DNA of 64,000 nt. Origin: Lachnospiraceae bacterium. Its GTDB lineage: Bacteria > Bacillota > Clostridia > Lachnospirales > Lachnospiraceae. The stretch is taken from the NCBI GenBank assembly GCA_900752065.1, contig CAADTT010000052.1, positions 1-64,000 of the forward strand. The letters are read 5' to 3'. Of this stretch, positions 61,405 to 64,000 are shown piece by piece. The translations under genes were made by a program, and so were the position numbers. Position 1 is the first letter of the stretch. Each line of letters starts with the position of its first letter. The notes under the pieces are model-generated. The model was not told the DNA's origin, did not search any database, and was given only the letters and a program-made list of their open reading frames with translations.

Positions 61405-63081
61405 CTAGCATATTTTTGTCCGCACTGCCAATTCTTTCATCTCCCGGGCGCTCTCAAGAACCGTCGGCGTGATCTTAGCGCCGCCCAGAATCCTTGCCAG
61501 CTCTTCGATACTCTCCTGTTCCGACAGCTTTCGGATTGAGGTGGAAGTTACCTGATTTTCCACTTTTTTCTCAATGCAGTAATGGCTGTCCGCCTGGGAA
61601 GCAATCTGTGCCAGATGCGTGATACAGATGACCTGATGATTCTTCGCAATGACTGCCATCTTCTCAGAAACCTTCTGTGCCGTCCTTCCGCTGATTCCCA
61701 CGTCGATCTCGTCAAAGATCAACGTCTCCGTGGCATCCTTATCCGCCAGAACTGCTTTGATCGCCAGCATGATTCTGGAAAGCTCACCGCCTGATGCTAC
61801 CTCATGCAGAGGCTTTATGGGCTCACCCGGATTTGTAGAGATCATAAAACAGATATCATCGAAACCTGCCGCCCCCGGATGCTCCAGACGGTCAAAGATG
61901 ATCTCAAATTCCACATTCAGGAAATTCAGGTCCTCCAGCGCTGTCTTAATCTTTTCCTGAAGATCCGAGGCATACCGTTTTCGGACGGACGACATTTTCT
62001 CTGAATTTTTCAGAAGTGCTTCCTGACATGCTGCTGCTTCCTTCTTAATCTTTAAAAGATGCGCGTCATAATGCTCCAGGATATCCAGTCTTTCCTGTTT
62101 CTCTTCCTGATATGCCAGAATATCGGAAATCGCATTTCCATATTTTGACTTTAGATGATTGATCAGATTCAGTCTCTCCTCCACTCTGGCAAACTCTGCC
62201 TCATCAAAGCTGAGGCTATCTGCGTAGGAGGAAAGCTCCCGGTTTAAATCTCCCAGCAGGCTGTCGATATCGTAAAGCTGATCGTTCAATCCGGAAATCT
62301 CCCGGTCAAAGTCCGCGGACGATGCCAGGCTCCGGATCGCCCTTGCTGTCAGCTCCGCCGCGCCGCCGTCTGCGGAAAGCAGGGACAGAACTTCCGCCGC
62401 TGCCTCTGCGATCTTCTTTCCCTCCGTCATCCTGCGGTACTGCTCTTCAAGCTTCTCATCCTCCCCTTCTGTCAGGGCCGCCGCCTCGATCTCTCCGATC
62501 TCAAAACGCAGGAAATCAATCTCCTTCGCTCTGCCGCTCTCATCCTCCTGCATCCGGGAAAGCTCCTTTTTCTTTTTCTGCCACTCCCGGTACAGCGCTT
62601 CATTTTTGATGCAGAATGGCTCCAGCTCTTCTTTGGCATATTCATCCACGATACCCAGATGATTTTTCCGGTAGAGCAGAGACTGGTGCTCATGCTGCCC
62701 GTGAATATCGATCAGCACCTCCGCCGCTTCCCGTATTCTCGCTACCGTGACAGTCTCTCCATTGATCTTGCTGATGCTCCTGCCCTTCGTAAGCTTTCTC
62801 GTGATGATAACCTGATCCTCCTCCACAGGAATTTCCAACTCTGCAAGCCGCCTTCTGATCTTTTCATTTTCCACAGAAAAAACAAGTTCTACCAGGGCAT
62901 AGTCCGCATCCTCTCTCGCAAAACCTTTAAATCCGGCAGCCCCCAGCGCCACATTCACCGCACCGATAATGATCGACTTTCCGGCTCCCGTCTCTCCTGT
63001 CAGGATATTCAGCCCCGGTGAAAGTTCTATCTCCGTCTCCTGTATCAACGCCATATTTTTTACATGAATATTCCACAACAT
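61405..63081 (-). CDS. recN: DNA repair protein RecN
   Basis: 558 aa, SMC-like ATPase. Walker A GETGAGKSII (near 33), a long coiled-coil middle (about 150-370), signature HEVASGGELSRIMLAIKA and Walker B ETLIFDEIDVGISG. It organises broken DNA ends in recombinational repair. AGGAAAAAG site. It lies between argR and spoIVB, the usual order in Firmicutes. Confidence 0.95.
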   Translation of the reverse strand: MLWNIHVKNMALIQETEIELSPGLNILTGETGAGKSIIIGAVNVALGAAGFKGFAREDADYALVELVFSVENEKIRRRLAELEIPVEEDQVIITRKLTKGRSISKINGETVTVARIREAAEVLIDIHGQHEHQSLLYRKNHLGIVDEYAKEELEPFCIKNEALYREWQKKKKELSRMQEDESGRAKEIDFLRFEIGEIEAAALTEGEDEKLEEQYRRMTEGKKIAEAAAEVLSLLSADGGAAELTARAIRSLASSADFDREISGLNDQLYDIDSLLGDLNRELSSYADSLSFDEAEFARVEERLNLINHLKSKYGNAISDILAYQEEKQERLDILEHYDAHLLKIKKEAAACQEALLKNSEKMSSVRKRYASDLQEKIKTALEDLNFLNVEFEIIFDRLEHPGAAGFDDICFMISTNPGEPIKPLHEVASGGELSRIMLAIKAVLADKDATETLIFDEIDVGISGRTAQKVSEKMAVIAKNHQVICITHLAQIASQADSHYCIEKKVENQVTSTSIRKLSEQESIEELARILGGAKITPTVLESAREMKELAVRTKIC

Positions 63082-63145
63082 ACTTTTTCCTGCTCTCTCC
63101 CAGGCTTATGCTGCGCTCTTCACATGCCTGCCGCACAGCCTGACC

Positions 63146-63598
63146 TTATTTTCCCAGAATCTTATTGATCTTATCGATCACCAGCAGCGTGTCATCCACG
63201 CTGCGGATCGCACACATCACGGTGTCATCGCCTGCGATGGAGCCCGCCACCTCCTGCCAGTGCATGGCATCGATGGCTGCCGCTACTGCCATAGCCATGC
63301 CGGATACGGTCTTTACCACCAGAATGTTCTGTGCCATTTCCATAGAAACAAATCCATCCTTTAACACCCGCAGATATTTTTCGTCCATATCCGTGCTGTG
63401 GGAATGCATGACCGCATACTTTTGTTTTCCTCCGTTCAGAGAGATCTTCGTCAGCTTCAGCTCCCGGATATCTCTGGACACCGTCGCCTGAGTCACGGCA
63501 AATCCCTCCTGGTTCAGCCGTTCCGCCAATTCCTCCTGTGTCTCAATGTCATAGCGGTTGATCAAATCAATAATTTTCGCATGTCTCGCTATCTTCAT
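63146..63598 (-). CDS. argR: Arginine repressor
   Basis: 150 aa. N-terminal winged helix (RHAKIIDLINRYDIETQEEL, VTQATVSRDIRELKLTKI) and C-terminal hexamerisation/arginine-binding domain with AAIDAMHWQEVAGSIAGDDT. GGGAGG site. With arginine it should bind the ARG-box-like palindromes in the argC-argG gap of this window. It lies 13 bp after the NAD kinase gene. Confidence 0.94.
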   Translation of the reverse strand: MKIARHAKIIDLINRYDIETQEELAERLNQEGFAVTQATVSRDIRELKLTKISLNGGKQKYAVMHSHSTDMDEKYLRVLKDGFVSMEMAQNILVVKTVSGMAMAVAAAIDAMHWQEVAGSIAGDDTVMCAIRSVDDTLLVIDKINKILGK

Positions 63599-63611
63599 CC
63601 TTACCTCCCGA

Positions 63612-64000
63612 TTACTGTCCGCTCATCTTTTTTCTGAGCACCTCCAAAAAGCTGATATTATTAATCTTCACAAGCCTCGCGCATCTGCCTGACCGCCGGA
63701 TGATCACCCTGTCGCCGCAGCCCAGGCTCACGCAGGTGTCTCCATCAAACGTCGCCACCGCGCCCTCTGCGGCACCCCTGTGTCCTTCCTTGAGCTCTAC
63801 TGTGATCTCCACGTCATCGGGCAGGATGATGCTCCTGGTATTCAGCGTATGGGGAGCGATCGGGCTAAGCAGGATCAGCGATGCTTCCGGGGACACGATA
63901 GGACCGCCCGCCGACAGGCTGTACCCCGTGGAACCGGTAGGCGTGGAAACGATGATGCCGTCTGCGCTATAGGAATTTAAAAATTCCCCATTTACATAAA
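63612..64000 (-). CDS. ppnK: NAD kinase, C-terminal part (gene runs off the window)
   Basis: The last 129 codons; the start lies beyond position 64000. Visible: FLNSYSADGIIVSTPTGSTG, the conserved GGP, LLSPIAPHTLNTRSIIL and C-terminal SLGCGDRVIIRRS, all typical of NAD kinase, which makes NADP. An internal ATG at 63896 is not the start. ppnK-argR-recN order is normal in Firmicutes. Confidence 0.92.
   Translation of the reverse strand, partial: YVNGEFLNSYSADGIIVSTPTGSTGYSLSAGGPIVSPEASLILLSPIAPHTLNTRSIILPDDVEITVELKEGHRGAAEGAVATFDGDTCVSLGCGDRVIIRRSGRCARLVKINNISFLEVLRKKMSGQ

Overview
The window is about 64 kb of a low-to-mid G+C Firmicutes chromosome, most likely a spore-forming gut member of the Lachnospiraceae (Clostridia). 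The support is indirect: SpoIVB, a GerM-like lipoprotein and a PdaA-like deacetylase point to sporulation; pyrBI carries a zinc-type regulatory subunit; dgt-dnaG-rpoD-trmK-nif3 and ppnK-argR-recN follow Clostridia-type order; there are large FIVAR-containing surface beta-galactosidases; promoters fit TTGACA-N17-TATAAT. I cannot fix the genus. No prophage, intact insertion sequence or CRISPR array was seen.

Layout. 0-4.5 kb: cysteine/homocysteine synthesis (metY, cysK), a small membrane protein and divergent pyrBI. 4.6-18.3 kb: an accessory block bounded on both sides by decayed copies of the 3' end of one AAA-ATPase/PD-(D/E)XK gene. Inside is a leftward cluster of zinc-ribbon proteins, two lipoproteins, a PPC-repeat surface protein, a subtilisin with a C-type-lectin tail and a giant membrane-tethered thermolysin-like protease. 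A divergent XRE regulator stands at its head, with a near-consensus promoter holding a palindromic candidate operator. 18.4-20.6 kb: rnpB and a fused ADP-ribosylglycohydrolase/macrodomain protein. 20.7-34.2 kb: a leftward run comEA-like, response regulator, histidine kinase, GerMN, comEC, dgt, dnaG, rpoD, trmK, nif3-like, nucleoside kinase, ended by a 162-bp near-palindrome.

34.3-41 kb: a small transporter and the arginine genes argC-J-B-D opposite argG, with ARG-box-like palindromes overlapping both promoters; the likely repressor ArgR is encoded at 63.1 kb. 41.2-53.5 kb: two paralogous secreted GH2 enzymes (1567 and 1804 aa) with nth, an SH3 protein and rpiB between them and mscL just upstream of the second. 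54-57.5 kb: DUF3783, AraC regulator, tRNA-Thr(CGU), polysaccharide deacetylase, CarD-like regulator, a 72-aa protein and tRNA-Pro(GGG). 57.9-60 kb: an NhaC-family transporter behind a lysine riboswitch, so probably a lysine transporter. 60.1-64 kb: spoIVB, recN, argR and the truncated NAD kinase gene.

The most unusual content is the 5-17.9 kb zinc-ribbon/protease cluster with its XRE switch. Next come a 14-bp motif repeated just after three unrelated terminators, the 162-bp hairpin, and an apparent one-base frameshift in the first gene of the protease cluster. Starts were chosen by ribosome-binding-site position, so several genes are shorter than the longest open frame.
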